This document shows, piece by piece, positions 8,183 to 16,666 of a DNA stretch of 64,000 nucleotides (the stretch's first letter is position 1; the number at the start of each line of letters is the position of its first letter). The notes beneath the pieces were generated by a model. The model searched no databases. It was not told the origin of the DNA and saw nothing but the letters and a program-made list of their open reading frames with translations. The position numbers and the translations under genes are program-made. The stretch is from Eisenbergiella tayi (GTDB taxonomy: Bacteria > Bacillota > Clostridia > Lachnospirales > Lachnospiraceae): NCBI RefSeq assembly GCF_001881565.1, contig NZ_MPDJ01000008.1, positions 62,001 to 126,000 of the forward strand. Direction: 5' to 3'.

Positions 8183-9670
8183 ATGAAGAAATGGAAAGGA
8201 AAGAAAAAAATAATAATTCCGGTAACTGCGGTTATTCTGGTTGGATTGCTGCTGCTGGTGCCTGTCGTATCGGGAGCCTCCGCCGGCAAATACAGGGAGC
8301 TTAAACCGGAAGAAAGGGATTTGAGTACCTATCTGGAGTTCTCAGGAAATATTGAAACAGTAACGGACTCATCTGTTTATGCATTTGCATCGGCCAAAGT
8401 GCTGGAGGTGAAGGTGGAAAAAGGAGATGAAGTGAAGAAGGGGGATGTCATTGCCGTCCTGGATTCCTCCGACGCGGAATATAACATAGCTCTGAAGGAA
8501 GCGGCGCTGAAAGCCGGAGAAACAAGCGATTATTATAATGTGCGGGACAGCAGGACGACACTGGACAATTACAGCCAGGCCCTGGAAAGCGGACTGGATT
8601 CCTCTACCAATTCGGCACAGAAGAACCTTCTGACGGCACAGGAGGATTATCAGTCGGCAGTGGATGCCTACAATAAGGCCAAAGAGGATCTGGATGCGGG
8701 AAAGAGTGCTTCCGTGGTATCGGCCCGCCAGGCACTTCAGACCCAGAGCGCTTCCTATGATTCGGCCGTGGCCCAGCATGATGCTAAAATGATTACGGAT
8801 GAAGCGCTGGAAACATACCGGATTGCCTATGAAAATGCCAGAGAATCCTATGATCTGGCTGTGGAAGGGGCGGGGGAGGAACTGGAGGATTATAAAGAAG
8901 CCATGGAAAAAGCGGAGGAGAAGCTGGCTAAAGCGGAAAGGGATTATGAAACAAGCGTCCTTACGGCAGGACAGAATCTGGAAGGCTATGAAAACAATCT
9001 GGAGAAGACAGCAGCCCTTGCGAATGAAGAGAGTACCAGGCTGGAGCTGGAGCATCTGAAAGAATCCCTGGAGGATTATGTCATAACCGCTCCGATAGAC
9101 GGCGTGATAACGAGCCTGGATATCAAAGCGGGAGATGTCACAGCGGCAGGAACCAGGAGCATCGCGGAGATAGCGGATTTCAGCGTGATGCAGGTGGCGG
9201 TAAAAATCGACGAACAGGATGTGGCGGGAGTAAAGGAAGGAGACGAGGTTTCCGTCTACATAAATGCCCTGGACAAAACCTATGCGGGCCGGATTGCCAG
9301 CCTTTCCAAAACAGCTACCATTGATAATAACGCCGTATATGTGGACGCGGTGGTGGAATTCGGGACAGATGAGGAAATAAGGAGCAGCTTCAGCGCAGAA
9401 GTGAAGCTGGTAAAGGCGGAGGCGGAAAAGGCAGTCTGTATTCCTGCAAAATCCATTCTTTATGATGTGGATAATACCGCCTACATTTATGTAAAGGATG
9501 AAAAAGGCAAAGAACAGAAACGGAAAGTGACACTGGGAATATCAGATGGTACTTATACACAGATAACGGAAGGGCTTTCCCTGGGAGAAACGGTTCTGGA
9601 GGAAGTGACCGCCTCTTCTGGTATGGAAATGAGCTTCCCGAGGCGGAACTTCCCTGCAATGGCGGAATAA
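8183..9670 (+). CDS. HlyD/MacA-type membrane fusion (adaptor) protein of an ABC export system
   Basis: This 495-residue protein has a short basic N-terminus and one membrane anchor (KKKIIIPVTAVILVGLLLLV). A biotinyl-lipoyl-like half (KVEKGDEVKKGDVIAVLDSS), a long coiled-coil hairpin (about residues 85-290, rich in Ala, Glu, Lys), the second lipoyl half (ITAPIDGVITSL) and beta-barrel domains follow. This is the MacA/YknX plan for an adaptor outside the membrane. I start it at ATG 8183 because AAGGAGC lies 5 bases upstream. It leads an operon with an ATPase and a MacB-like permease and diverges from a two-component system that probably controls it. Confidence 0.92.
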   Translation: MKKWKGKKKIIIPVTAVILVGLLLLVPVVSGASAGKYRELKPEERDLSTYLEFSGNIETVTDSSVYAFASAKVLEVKVEKGDEVKKGDVIAVLDSSDAEYNIALKEAALKAGETSDYYNVRDSRTTLDNYSQALESGLDSSTNSAQKNLLTAQEDYQSAVDAYNKAKEDLDAGKSASVVSARQALQTQSASYDSAVAQHDAKMITDEALETYRIAYENARESYDLAVEGAGEELEDYKEAMEKAEEKLAKAERDYETSVLTAGQNLEGYENNLEKTAALANEESTRLELEHLKESLEDYVITAPIDGVITSLDIKAGDVTAAGTRSIAEIADFSVMQVAVKIDEQDVAGVKEGDEVSVYINALDKTYAGRIASLSKTATIDNNAVYVDAVVEFGTDEEIRSSFSAEVKLVKAEAEKAVCIPAKSILYDVDNTAYIYVKDEKGKEQKRKVTLGISDGTYTQITEGLSLGETVLEEVTASSGMEMSFPRRNFPAMAE

Positions 9671-9697
9671 GGCAGCTTGGAAAGGAGGTGGAAAGCC

Positions 9698-10435
9698 ATG
9701 TTACAGGCAGAAACAGCTGTAAGGAAGGAAAGTCCGGAACAAGTGAGGGATATCCTTGTATCCATGAAAGGAATTGTGAAGCAGTACCAGGTGGGCGGCG
9801 AGACTTCCACGGTATTGAAGGGAATTGATCTGACCGTGAGAAAAGGAGAATTCCTTGCGATCCTCGGCCCCTCCGGTTCGGGAAAATCCACCCTGATGAA
9901 TATCATCGGCTGCCTGGATGTCCCTACGGAAGGCGAATATCTACTGTCGGGAATACAGATCAGCGATCAGGATGAAAAGACACTCGCACATATCCGCAAT
10001 AAGCAGATTGGTTTTATCTTTCAGTCTTTTTTCCTGATGCAGAGACAGACAGCCCTGGAAAATGTGAAGATGCCGCTGATGTACGGCGGGGTCCCGGAAA
10101 AGGAACAGGATGATAAAGCGCTTCATATGCTGGAGCGGGTGGGGCTGGGGGATAAGGTTTCTTATTATCCCAATCAGATGTCAGGAGGCCAGCAGCAGAG
10201 AGTGGCCATTGCCAGAGCCATGTGCAACAATCCTTCCATACTATTGGCAGATGAACCTACAGGGGCGCTGGATCAGAAAACGGGAAGACAGGTCATGGAG
10301 CTTTTTCATGAATTGAATGAAGAAGGCCGGACGATTATTATGATAACGCATGATATCCATATCGCCGAGCATGCGGGGCGTATCGTGCGGATTCTGGACG
10401 GAAATATCGGGGAAGGAGCTTTGGAGGATGCATAA
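9698..10435 (+). CDS. ABC transporter ATP-binding protein, MacB/LolD/YknY type
   Basis: This 245-residue ATPase has Walker A (GPSGSGKST), Q-loop (FIFQSFFLM), signature (MSGGQQQRVAIARA), Walker B (LLADEPTGALD) and the switch histidine (MITHD). The family powers MacB-type exporters and lipoprotein-release systems. I start it at ATG 9698, 7 bases after AAAGGAGGT. It lies 27 bases after the adaptor stop and overlaps the permease start by 8 bases, so the three are one operon. Confidence 0.95.
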   Translation: MLQAETAVRKESPEQVRDILVSMKGIVKQYQVGGETSTVLKGIDLTVRKGEFLAILGPSGSGKSTLMNIIGCLDVPTEGEYLLSGIQISDQDEKTLAHIRNKQIGFIFQSFFLMQRQTALENVKMPLMYGGVPEKEQDDKALHMLERVGLGDKVSYYPNQMSGGQQQRVAIARAMCNNPSILLADEPTGALDQKTGRQVMELFHELNEEGRTIIMITHDIHIAEHAGRIVRILDGNIGEGALEDA

Positions 10436-11633
10436 TACCATATCTGTCATCAGGCAGAGCATTCAGATGTCCCTGCAGAATATAAAGAGCAACAAGATGC
10501 GTACTTTCCTCACAACCCTGGGAATTATCATCGGCGTTACTGCGGTCATAGCACTGATAACCATAGTGGACGGAGTGATCGGTTCGGTCATGGGGCAGTT
10601 CTCTTCCCTTGGGGCCGGAACCCTTTCCGTGTCCATAACCGGTTCATCATTAAAGAAGGGGCTGACGGAATCAGATCTGGATTCCCTTGAGCAGCTGGAA
10701 AATGTGTCGGGGATATCCCCTTCCGTCAGCATTACTACAACGGCTGCCCGTCCCGGAAAGCTGCTGGATCATGTGTCCGTACAGGGGAAAAATGACTACT
10801 ATTTCCGGAATAACGATCTGGTATCCTATGGAAGGGCAATCACCAGGCAGGATGTGGAGAACGAAGCTTATGTGTGCATCATCGATCAGGATTTGGCGGA
10901 TAATCTTTTTCCCGGAGAAGATCCTCTGGGAAGCCAGGTCATTGTGGGAGGAATCCGCTATACGGTAATCGGCCTTCAGGGAGAGGACAGCAATCTTATG
11001 GCCTCTATGGCCGGAATGGGAGGATCCGTGGATGGTACCATCACGATTCCCTATACCAACGCGCTGAAGCTTTCCGGAAACAGCAGTGTTACAAGCCTTG
11101 ATGTGTATGTGGCGGATACCGACCGGACACAGGAGCTGCAGGAGGCGGTGGAAAGTGTGCTGTATAAAGCATTTAATGAAAATGAAGATTGTTATAATGT
11201 TTTCAGCATGGACAGTCTGCTGGACACCATGGACAGCATGATGAGCATGATGACCTACATGCTGACAGGGATTGCCTCCATAGCCCTTCTGGTAGGGGGA
11301 ATCGGAATCATGAACATGATGCTGGTATCCGTGACGGAGCGGACAAAGGAAATTGGCCTGCGTAAGGCAATGGGAGCAACGCCGGAGCGGATCCAGGTTC
11401 AGTTTTTACTGGAATCCATCGTTCTGTCCCTGATAGGAGGGCTGATAGGCGTGGCGCTGGGACTGCTCATATCCTTTGCGGCGGCGTCCCTGCTGGGAAC
11501 GGACTTTGTCATATCCTCATCCGCCGTAGGCCTGGGAGTCGGATTCTCTGCGGCCGTAGGCATTGTATTCGGCTGGGCCCCTGCCAGAAAAGCCAGCCGC
11601 CTGAACCCCATCGATGCCCTGCGGAGTGAATAG
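10428..11633 (+). CDS. MacB/FtsX-type ABC transporter permease
   Basis: This 401-residue permease has one N-terminal helix (FLTTLGIIIGVTAVIALITIV), a large outside MacB core domain (about residues 50-265) and three C-terminal helices of the FtsX fold, with the conserved ERTKEIGLRKAMGAT loop. The start at ATG 10428 overlaps the ATPase end. Together with the adaptor it forms a tripartite-like exporter without an outer membrane, as YknXYZ of Bacillus does. Linkage to an intramembrane-sensing kinase suggests a role in toxin or antimicrobial-peptide resistance. The substrate is unknown. Confidence 0.93.
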   Translation: MHNTISVIRQSIQMSLQNIKSNKMRTFLTTLGIIIGVTAVIALITIVDGVIGSVMGQFSSLGAGTLSVSITGSSLKKGLTESDLDSLEQLENVSGISPSVSITTTAARPGKLLDHVSVQGKNDYYFRNNDLVSYGRAITRQDVENEAYVCIIDQDLADNLFPGEDPLGSQVIVGGIRYTVIGLQGEDSNLMASMAGMGGSVDGTITIPYTNALKLSGNSSVTSLDVYVADTDRTQELQEAVESVLYKAFNENEDCYNVFSMDSLLDTMDSMMSMMTYMLTGIASIALLVGGIGIMNMMLVSVTERTKEIGLRKAMGATPERIQVQFLLESIVLSLIGGLIGVALGLLISFAAASLLGTDFVISSSAVGLGVGFSAAVGIVFGWAPARKASRLNPIDALRSE

Positions 11634-11674
11634 CATCCAGACCGGTTACCAATAAATAGAAAATGAAATCATAT

Positions 11675-11706
11675 CGTTTCGGGAAGGCTCTCACCCGCCC
11701 GAAACG
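11675..11706 (+). other. Inverted repeat before the exported protein
   Basis: CGTTTCGGG (11675-11683) pairs perfectly with CCCGAAACG (11698-11706) across a 14-base loop. No T run follows, so it is not a clear terminator. It could partly stop the export-operon transcript or act in the leader of the next gene. Confidence 0.4.
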
Positions 11707-11721
11707 AAGACAGGAGTGAAT

Positions 11722-12465
11722 ATGAGAACGAAAAAAATGCAGTTATCAGAACATATCGGAACATATATAATAGGAACTATATTACTTTTACTGGCGGCAT
11801 TCCTTCTTTTTCCCCCTTTCCCCACGGAGGCGGCGGAGGCACAGAGCATAACCCTGAAAGATGCCACAGCCCGTCTGTCAATCGGTGAGACGAAGACCAT
11901 CCAGGTGGATTACAGCAAGCTGAAAGGCGGCTATGCGGATTTGGGAATTACAGTTTCCGATCCTTCTCTTATCCAGGCAGCCCTCCACGATGCCGGAAAT
12001 TCCCAGGCAGTTCTCACCATTCAGGCCAAGGGCTTCGGTACTGCGTCCGTGGCCGTATATGCCGTAAGCAATCCCGCAGTCGTTTCCTATGCCGCGGTAT
12101 ACAGCGGCATGGCGGAAAAAGGAGAGGTGTATACGATAACAGAAGGAAATACCCTGATTACAGTATATGATGACCGGCTTATATACTACAATACCACCCT
12201 TACCGGCAAAAACGGAGCCACCCTTGCCGTAAAAGGAATAGGACTGGAAAGAAGCAAAGGTATAGACAATCTGAAAGTAACGGGAGATCTCCTGCAGAAA
12301 GATACCAAACTCCCCGGCCTTAACACCTTTTACGCCTGCTTCTACGATGCCGCGGGCAATCTGATAAAACGTCAGGCCGTATATGCATCCGATCCCATTT
12401 CCTACAATGAACTCACCATCAGCTGGTACCTGCCCGAAGCCTGTACCAAAATCATACTGGAATAA
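11722..12465 (+). CDS. Exported or membrane-anchored protein of unknown function
   Basis: This 247-residue protein has one strong N-terminal hydrophobic segment (IGTYIIGTILLLLAAFLLF) followed by an AEAAEA-like stretch that could be a signal peptidase site. The rest is predicted outside the membrane: residues 40-115 look like an Ig-like beta domain (SITLKDATARLSIGETKTIQ, then GFGTASVAVYAV), and a second beta-rich domain follows. I do not recognise the family. It starts at ATG 11722 after AGGAG and ends at a strong terminator. It may be a cell-surface accessory of the export system, but that is only inferred from position. Confidence 0.75.
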   Translation: MRTKKMQLSEHIGTYIIGTILLLLAAFLLFPPFPTEAAEAQSITLKDATARLSIGETKTIQVDYSKLKGGYADLGITVSDPSLIQAALHDAGNSQAVLTIQAKGFGTASVAVYAVSNPAVVSYAAVYSGMAEKGEVYTITEGNTLITVYDDRLIYYNTTLTGKNGATLAVKGIGLERSKGIDNLKVTGDLLQKDTKLPGLNTFYACFYDAAGNLIKRQAVYASDPISYNELTISWYLPEACTKIILE

Positions 12466-12474
12466 CCTTCCTCA

Positions 12475-12530
12475 GGGAAAGCCCTAATATTCCGGCTCGC
12501 GTACCGGAGCATTGGGGCTTTCCCGTTTTT
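12475..12530 (+). terminator. Rho-independent terminator after the exported protein
   Basis: GGGAAAGCCC pairs with GGGCTTTCCC (right arm ends at 12524), an inner CCGG pair extends it, and five T residues follow. Confidence 0.85.
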
Positions 12531-12539
12531 ACGTTAAGC
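12526..12539. promoter_or_regulatory. Possible LacI-family operator before the GH28 gene
   Basis: A 14-base near-palindrome around a central CG (TTTTTAC/GTTAAGC) differs at two positions from the reverse of the operator in the lacI leader at 35136. It lies just upstream of the GH28 -35 box and partly overlaps the preceding terminator T run, so chance is possible. Confidence 0.35.
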
Positions 12540-12545
12540 AACAGA

Positions 12546-12574
12546 TAGACTTTAAAGGCGGGACATATTATAAT
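12546..12574 (+). promoter_or_regulatory. Promoter of the GH28 gene
   Basis: TAGACT (12546-12551), 17 bases, then TATAAT (12569-12574), some 55 bases before the start codon. Confidence 0.55.
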
Positions 12575-12629
12575 AGTGGGAGAACATTGCCGGTAATTTG
12601 ACTGCGGCAGAGATGGGGAGGGATTACAT

Positions 12630-13946
12630 ATGCAGTATAATATTATGGATTACGGCGCTCTGCCTGACGGAAAAACCAACAATCAGAAGCAGATCCAGGC
12701 GGCCATAGAGGACTGTGCCCAAACCGGAGGACGTGTACTCGTTCCGGCGGGCAATTTCCTGTCAGGAACAATTCAGCTGAAATCCAATGTGGAATTGTAT
12801 CTGGAAAAGGGGAGCGTGCTGACTGCCAGCAACAGCCCTGAGGACATCATTGATTTTTCAGAGGACAGGGATGCCATGGACGGCATCGAAAACGGCTGCT
12901 TCCTGTATGCCTGCCATGCCCGGAATATCACGATTGCAGGTGAGGGGACTATTGACGGACAGGGCAGGAAGGTATATCTGGATGATAACGCTGATGAGGG
13001 TTTCCATGAATGCCCTCTGGCTGTGGCCGGTTTTCGGGCGCGGACTACTTATCTGGAAGATGTGGACGGCCTGCAGGTCAGAGGAATCACCTTTTATGAC
13101 GCCTGCTTCTGGACCTTGCATATGGCAGGCTGCCAAAATGTCATTGTGGATGGAATCCGTATATTTAATAATGACAGAGGACCGAACAATGACGGAATCG
13201 ATCCGGACGGCTGCCGGAATGTAATCATCCGGAACTGTATTATTGAAAGCGGGGATGATTCCATTGTGTTGAAGGCGACCAGGCCGGTCTGGGAGAAATA
13301 CGGAAACTGTGAAAATATAGTCATCACAAACTGTATCTTACATTCCCGTGATTCGGCTCTTAAAATAGGTACGGAAACCTGGGGGGACATCCGGAACGTG
13401 ATATTCGGCGACTGTGTTGTCCGGGATTGTTCCCGTGCGGTGGGAATCTGGGTGCGTGACGGAGGGACGATTGAGGATATCCAGATCCATCATATTACCG
13501 GAAATACCAAAAGATATGCTGACGGCGTAAACAGAACCTTTGCGCCCAGGTGGTGGGGAAAGGGAGAACCGATTTTCCTTTCCGCCGGTTACAGGAAGGG
13601 GGAAAAGAAATATCCGGGTAAAATCCGCAGGATAACCTTTGACCATATCAGGCTGTATTCGGAATCCGCCCTGTTCCTTGCAGGAGAAGAGGATTCCGTT
13701 ATTGAAGATATCCGCATCACCGACAGCCGCATTACATGGAAAAAACAGAGTGTGCATAATCCGGGGGTGTTTGACGAACAGCCCTCAGACAGGGATGTGT
13801 ATGAGCATCGGATTCCCTGGCTGTATACCCGTTACGTGGAGGGCCTGACCGTGGAAGGAATTTATGAAATCGATCCATCCCTGGAAGGATATGTGGACAG
13901 TGAGGAAATCCTGGAGGAGAGCAGCCGGATTTCGATAAAAAGGTAA
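12630..13946 (+). CDS. GH28 family glycoside hydrolase (polygalacturonase-like)
   Basis: This 438-residue right-handed beta-helix enzyme probably hydrolyses galacturonic acid linkages in pectin fragments. The N-terminal cap (NIMDYGALPDGKTNN) is typical of the pectate-lyase/GH28 superfamily. Catalytic aspartates sit in NNDGID (D188) and SGDDSIVLK (D209, D210). The usual GHG-containing strand is replaced by an ALKIGTETWG stretch, which resembles the IGSE variant of many bacterial GH28 enzymes. No signal peptide is visible, so it should act on imported oligosaccharides in the cytoplasm. A membrane AraC regulator and an ABC importer follow. The exact substrate (homogalacturonan, rhamnogalacturonan or xylogalacturonan) is open. 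Confidence 0.88.
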   Translation: MQYNIMDYGALPDGKTNNQKQIQAAIEDCAQTGGRVLVPAGNFLSGTIQLKSNVELYLEKGSVLTASNSPEDIIDFSEDRDAMDGIENGCFLYACHARNITIAGEGTIDGQGRKVYLDDNADEGFHECPLAVAGFRARTTYLEDVDGLQVRGITFYDACFWTLHMAGCQNVIVDGIRIFNNDRGPNNDGIDPDGCRNVIIRNCIIESGDDSIVLKATRPVWEKYGNCENIVITNCILHSRDSALKIGTETWGDIRNVIFGDCVVRDCSRAVGIWVRDGGTIEDIQIHHITGNTKRYADGVNRTFAPRWWGKGEPIFLSAGYRKGEKKYPGKIRRITFDHIRLYSESALFLAGEEDSVIEDIRITDSRITWKKQSVHNPGVFDEQPSDRDVYEHRIPWLYTRYVEGLTVEGIYEIDPSLEGYVDSEEILEESSRISIKR

Positions 13947-13984
13947 GTGAGTATAAGAAAAAGAAAAGATTTACGGGGGTATTC

Positions 13985-16327
13985 ATGAGGCGATTTTCTT
14001 TTTTCTGGCAGATTTTTCTGATGATTTTTTGTGTCCTGATCATTCCGACCTCGCTGATAGCTTATTACGCCATGCAGGATGTGGCCAAATATGCGGAGGA
14101 AAACATTGCGGTATCCAAGCTGGACAATCTGGAGTCTGTCAGCGATGCCACGGAACTGATATTAAGCAGCTATACCAGGAATGTAATCCAGTTTGCCAAC
14201 AGCGCTGCCTACAGAAACCTGGGACAGGTCACTTCCTACCAGGAACTGAATATTGATTTTGAAATGGTCAGGACAGCCTGGGATGCCCAGTCTTATCTGA
14301 GCCGCGTTTTCGGTACGGAAAAAATGGTGCAGTCCTGTTTTTACGTGGGAAAGAGCAGCGATTTTGTGATTTCCTCGGACAAAAACATCTGCAGGCTGGA
14401 AAATTATGCGTCCCTGGACTGGATGAAGGACAAAGCCGTCAGTGAAACCGGAATCAGGGGAGAGTGGATAGCGCGGGAGCTATACAATAACCAGGACGGA
14501 AAAGATGGTGGAGAAAGCCAGGGGCGGAACAAAATTCCGGTCCTGTCCTATGTATATTCCATCAGCCCCCTGATAACGGCAAAGGGCGGTTACATTGTCT
14601 GCAATATCTATAATTCCAGGCTGAGTGAATTCATCAACCCCTCCAATCAGGCATCTGGGGTCTGCTATATCCTGGATGAAGACAGGAATATCATATGCCA
14701 TCCGGATAATGCCTTTTTCCTGGGAGGGGAAGAAAACCCGCTCATCCTTGATAATATCTTCGGTTCCAAGCAAAGAACCGGCTATTTCGATTATGAAAAG
14801 GACGGAGTCCGTTATCTGTGCGCCTTTAAGAGATCCTCCTTCAACAACTGGACTTATGTGGTAAACTACAGCATGGATGAAATCATGCGCCAGGTAAAGT
14901 CGGTCACATCCACGGCGATGCTGATCATCATGTTTGCCATTGCGGTGGAAATGGTCCTGGTCCTTCTTATTTCTTACTGGATATTCAAACCCTTCCGGAT
15001 GCTGTTCAACAATGTAAAAGAAAACATGACGGAGGGGATGACGGAAAAAGCTTCCTCCAAAAATGAAGTGTACTATCTGAACGAAGTATTTAAGAAAATG
15101 AAGTCGGAGGAAAGCCAGATCCATGACATCCTGGAGAAGAAAAATTCAGATGCCCAGCGGCTTCATTTGAGAGAAATGCTTACCGGGACACTGGAATCCA
15201 GAGAGAAAAAGGAAAGCTTTACGAAAATGTTCCCTTATGAGCATTTTATGGTACTGCTGGCGAGTGTGGATGACGGCAGCGAAATGCTCCGTAAATATAA
15301 TTCAGATGAGCGGATGTTTTATTTCCTTCAGATAGAAGAGCTGTTTACCGACTGCCTGAGCCAGGAAGGATATGAGGCGAAGTCCATCCGCTTCCGTTCG
15401 ACGACCTGTGCGGTAGTTTTGAATATAAAGACCTATGATCAGAGAAAGACAGCGGAATATATCACGGACAAATTAGAGCTTGTCAAGCAGCAGGTGAGGC
15501 AGATATTTGATTATACACTGACAATCGGGATAAGCGCCGTCCATGCGGATATCAATGATTTGAATGAAGGCATGGCGGAAGCGACGGCAGCGGTAAAGCA
15601 CAGGATTATAGCGGGCAAGAACCAGGTTATTTTCTGGAATCCCAGGATGAACGAGAGCAAACGGTATTATTATCCCTATACAAGCGAGAATAAAATCATC
15701 AATTACCTGAAGCAGCAGAATACGGAGGCGGTTTACGGGGAACTGGAGCTGGTACGCAAACAGCTTTCCGACATAGAGGATATTTCCTATGACAATGTGG
15801 TGCTGGTCTATCAGCAGATGATAGGGGCGATAATCAAGGCGATGATGGAGGAAAAGATCCAGATATCCAAGTTTATGGGAAATGGAAGGCAGGCCTATAC
15901 GACGATAGCGGAAAAGGATACGATAGAGGAAATCGAGCTGTTTGTGAAAGGGTTTATCCGGCAGATACAGGATTATCTGGGAGAGGTGACGGAAGAAAAA
16001 GAGGATGTGAAGCTCTATGACCGCATCATCGCGTATCTGGATGAGCATTACAAAGAGGATATTGACTATGAAGAGGCGGCGGGAGAGATAGGAATCAGTT
16101 ATTCTTATATGCGCAGGGTAGTCAAAGAGGGCGGCGATATCAGCATGGTGGACTATGTGAACCGCCTTCGTATTCATGAAGCCAAGAAGCTTCTTCTGAC
16201 AACGGACCTTAAAATACCTGAAATTGCCGGTATGGTTGGCTATCATAATGTACAGAGCCTGAACCGGTTTTTCAAAAAATATGAAGGGACAACACCCAAC
16301 AGCGTGCGTGACCTTGAAAAAAAGTAG
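13985..16327 (+). CDS. Membrane-anchored AraC family regulator with extracellular sensor domain
   Basis: This 780-residue one-component regulator has an N-terminal membrane helix (about residues 8-28), a roughly 270-residue outside Cache-like sensor and a second helix near residue 310 (MLIIMFAIAVEMVLVLLISY). A HAMP-like and a long cytoplasmic linker follow, ending in an AraC DNA-binding domain at about 680-780 (two helix-turn-helix units, IGISYSYMRRVVK and IPEIAGMVGYHNVQSLNRFF). It resembles a YesM sensor merged with a YesN output. It lies 38 bases after the GH28 gene and before an ABC importer whose promoter carries direct repeats, its probable target. A binding protein-sugar complex is a plausible signal. 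Confidence 0.9.
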   Translation: MRRFSFFWQIFLMIFCVLIIPTSLIAYYAMQDVAKYAEENIAVSKLDNLESVSDATELILSSYTRNVIQFANSAAYRNLGQVTSYQELNIDFEMVRTAWDAQSYLSRVFGTEKMVQSCFYVGKSSDFVISSDKNICRLENYASLDWMKDKAVSETGIRGEWIARELYNNQDGKDGGESQGRNKIPVLSYVYSISPLITAKGGYIVCNIYNSRLSEFINPSNQASGVCYILDEDRNIICHPDNAFFLGGEENPLILDNIFGSKQRTGYFDYEKDGVRYLCAFKRSSFNNWTYVVNYSMDEIMRQVKSVTSTAMLIIMFAIAVEMVLVLLISYWIFKPFRMLFNNVKENMTEGMTEKASSKNEVYYLNEVFKKMKSEESQIHDILEKKNSDAQRLHLREMLTGTLESREKKESFTKMFPYEHFMVLLASVDDGSEMLRKYNSDERMFYFLQIEELFTDCLSQEGYEAKSIRFRSTTCAVVLNIKTYDQRKTAEYITDKLELVKQQVRQIFDYTLTIGISAVHADINDLNEGMAEATAAVKHRIIAGKNQVIFWNPRMNESKRYYYPYTSENKIINYLKQQNTEAVYGELELVRKQLSDIEDISYDNVVLVYQQMIGAIIKAMMEEKIQISKFMGNGRQAYTTIAEKDTIEEIELFVKGFIRQIQDYLGEVTEEKEDVKLYDRIIAYLDEHYKEDIDYEEAAGEIGISYSYMRRVVKEGGDISMVDYVNRLRIHEAKKLLLTTDLKIPEIAGMVGYHNVQSLNRFFKKYEGTTPNSVRDLEKK

Positions 16328-16344
16328 ACGGAAATTTTGCTGAG

Positions 16345-16388
16345 AAACCTCTTGTTCGTCAAAACGATGGCGGATAAGAGGTTTTTTT
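16345..16388 (+). terminator. Terminator after the AraC-type regulator
   Basis: AAACCTCTT (16345-16353) pairs with AAGAGGTTT, with further inner pairing, and the right arm runs into seven T residues. Confidence 0.8.
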
Positions 16389-16468
16389 ATGCTCCAATAT
16401 ACAAAATGACACTTTACTTTTGATTTTCACCTTCGGAATTGCTACTTTTATGGGCAGAATTAAATGCG

Positions 16469-16542
16469 GTTTCCATATAAAAGCTCATGGAAACGGATTG
16501 TATACAAAAAAATACAATCCTGAAATGCCTTGTTTTCAAGGC
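16469..16542. repeat. Three adjacent inverted repeats in the ABC importer control region
   Basis: Within the 338-base gene-free stretch 16328-16666, three inverted repeats lie side by side. They are GTTTCCAT/ATGGAAAC (16469-16476, 16487-16494), then immediately GGATTGTAT/ATACAATCC (16495-16503, 16512-16520), then GCCTTG/CAAGGC (16527-16532, 16537-16542). All lie upstream of the promoter at 16588, so they look like operator sites rather than mRNA structures. Function not known. Confidence 0.5.
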
Positions 16543-16555
16543 TTTTCGGGCACAC

Positions 16556-16616
16556 TCAAAAATGATTCAGCCTATCAAAAATGATAATTTACAAAAAAAC
16601 GGCTAAAAGCTATACT
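16556..16616 (+). promoter_or_regulatory. Importer promoter with paired activator boxes
   Basis: TCAAAAATGAT occurs twice as a direct repeat at 16556-16566 and 16575-16585, 19 bases apart. Two bases after the second copy stands TTTACA (16588-16593), then 17 bases, then TATACT (16611-16616). Direct repeats abutting the -35 fit an AraC-type activator, most likely the membrane regulator encoded just upstream. Confidence 0.6.
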
Positions 16617-16666
16617 GGGAAGCAAGAAAACGGAAACACAATGACGGAAGGAAGGGGAAATTATAT

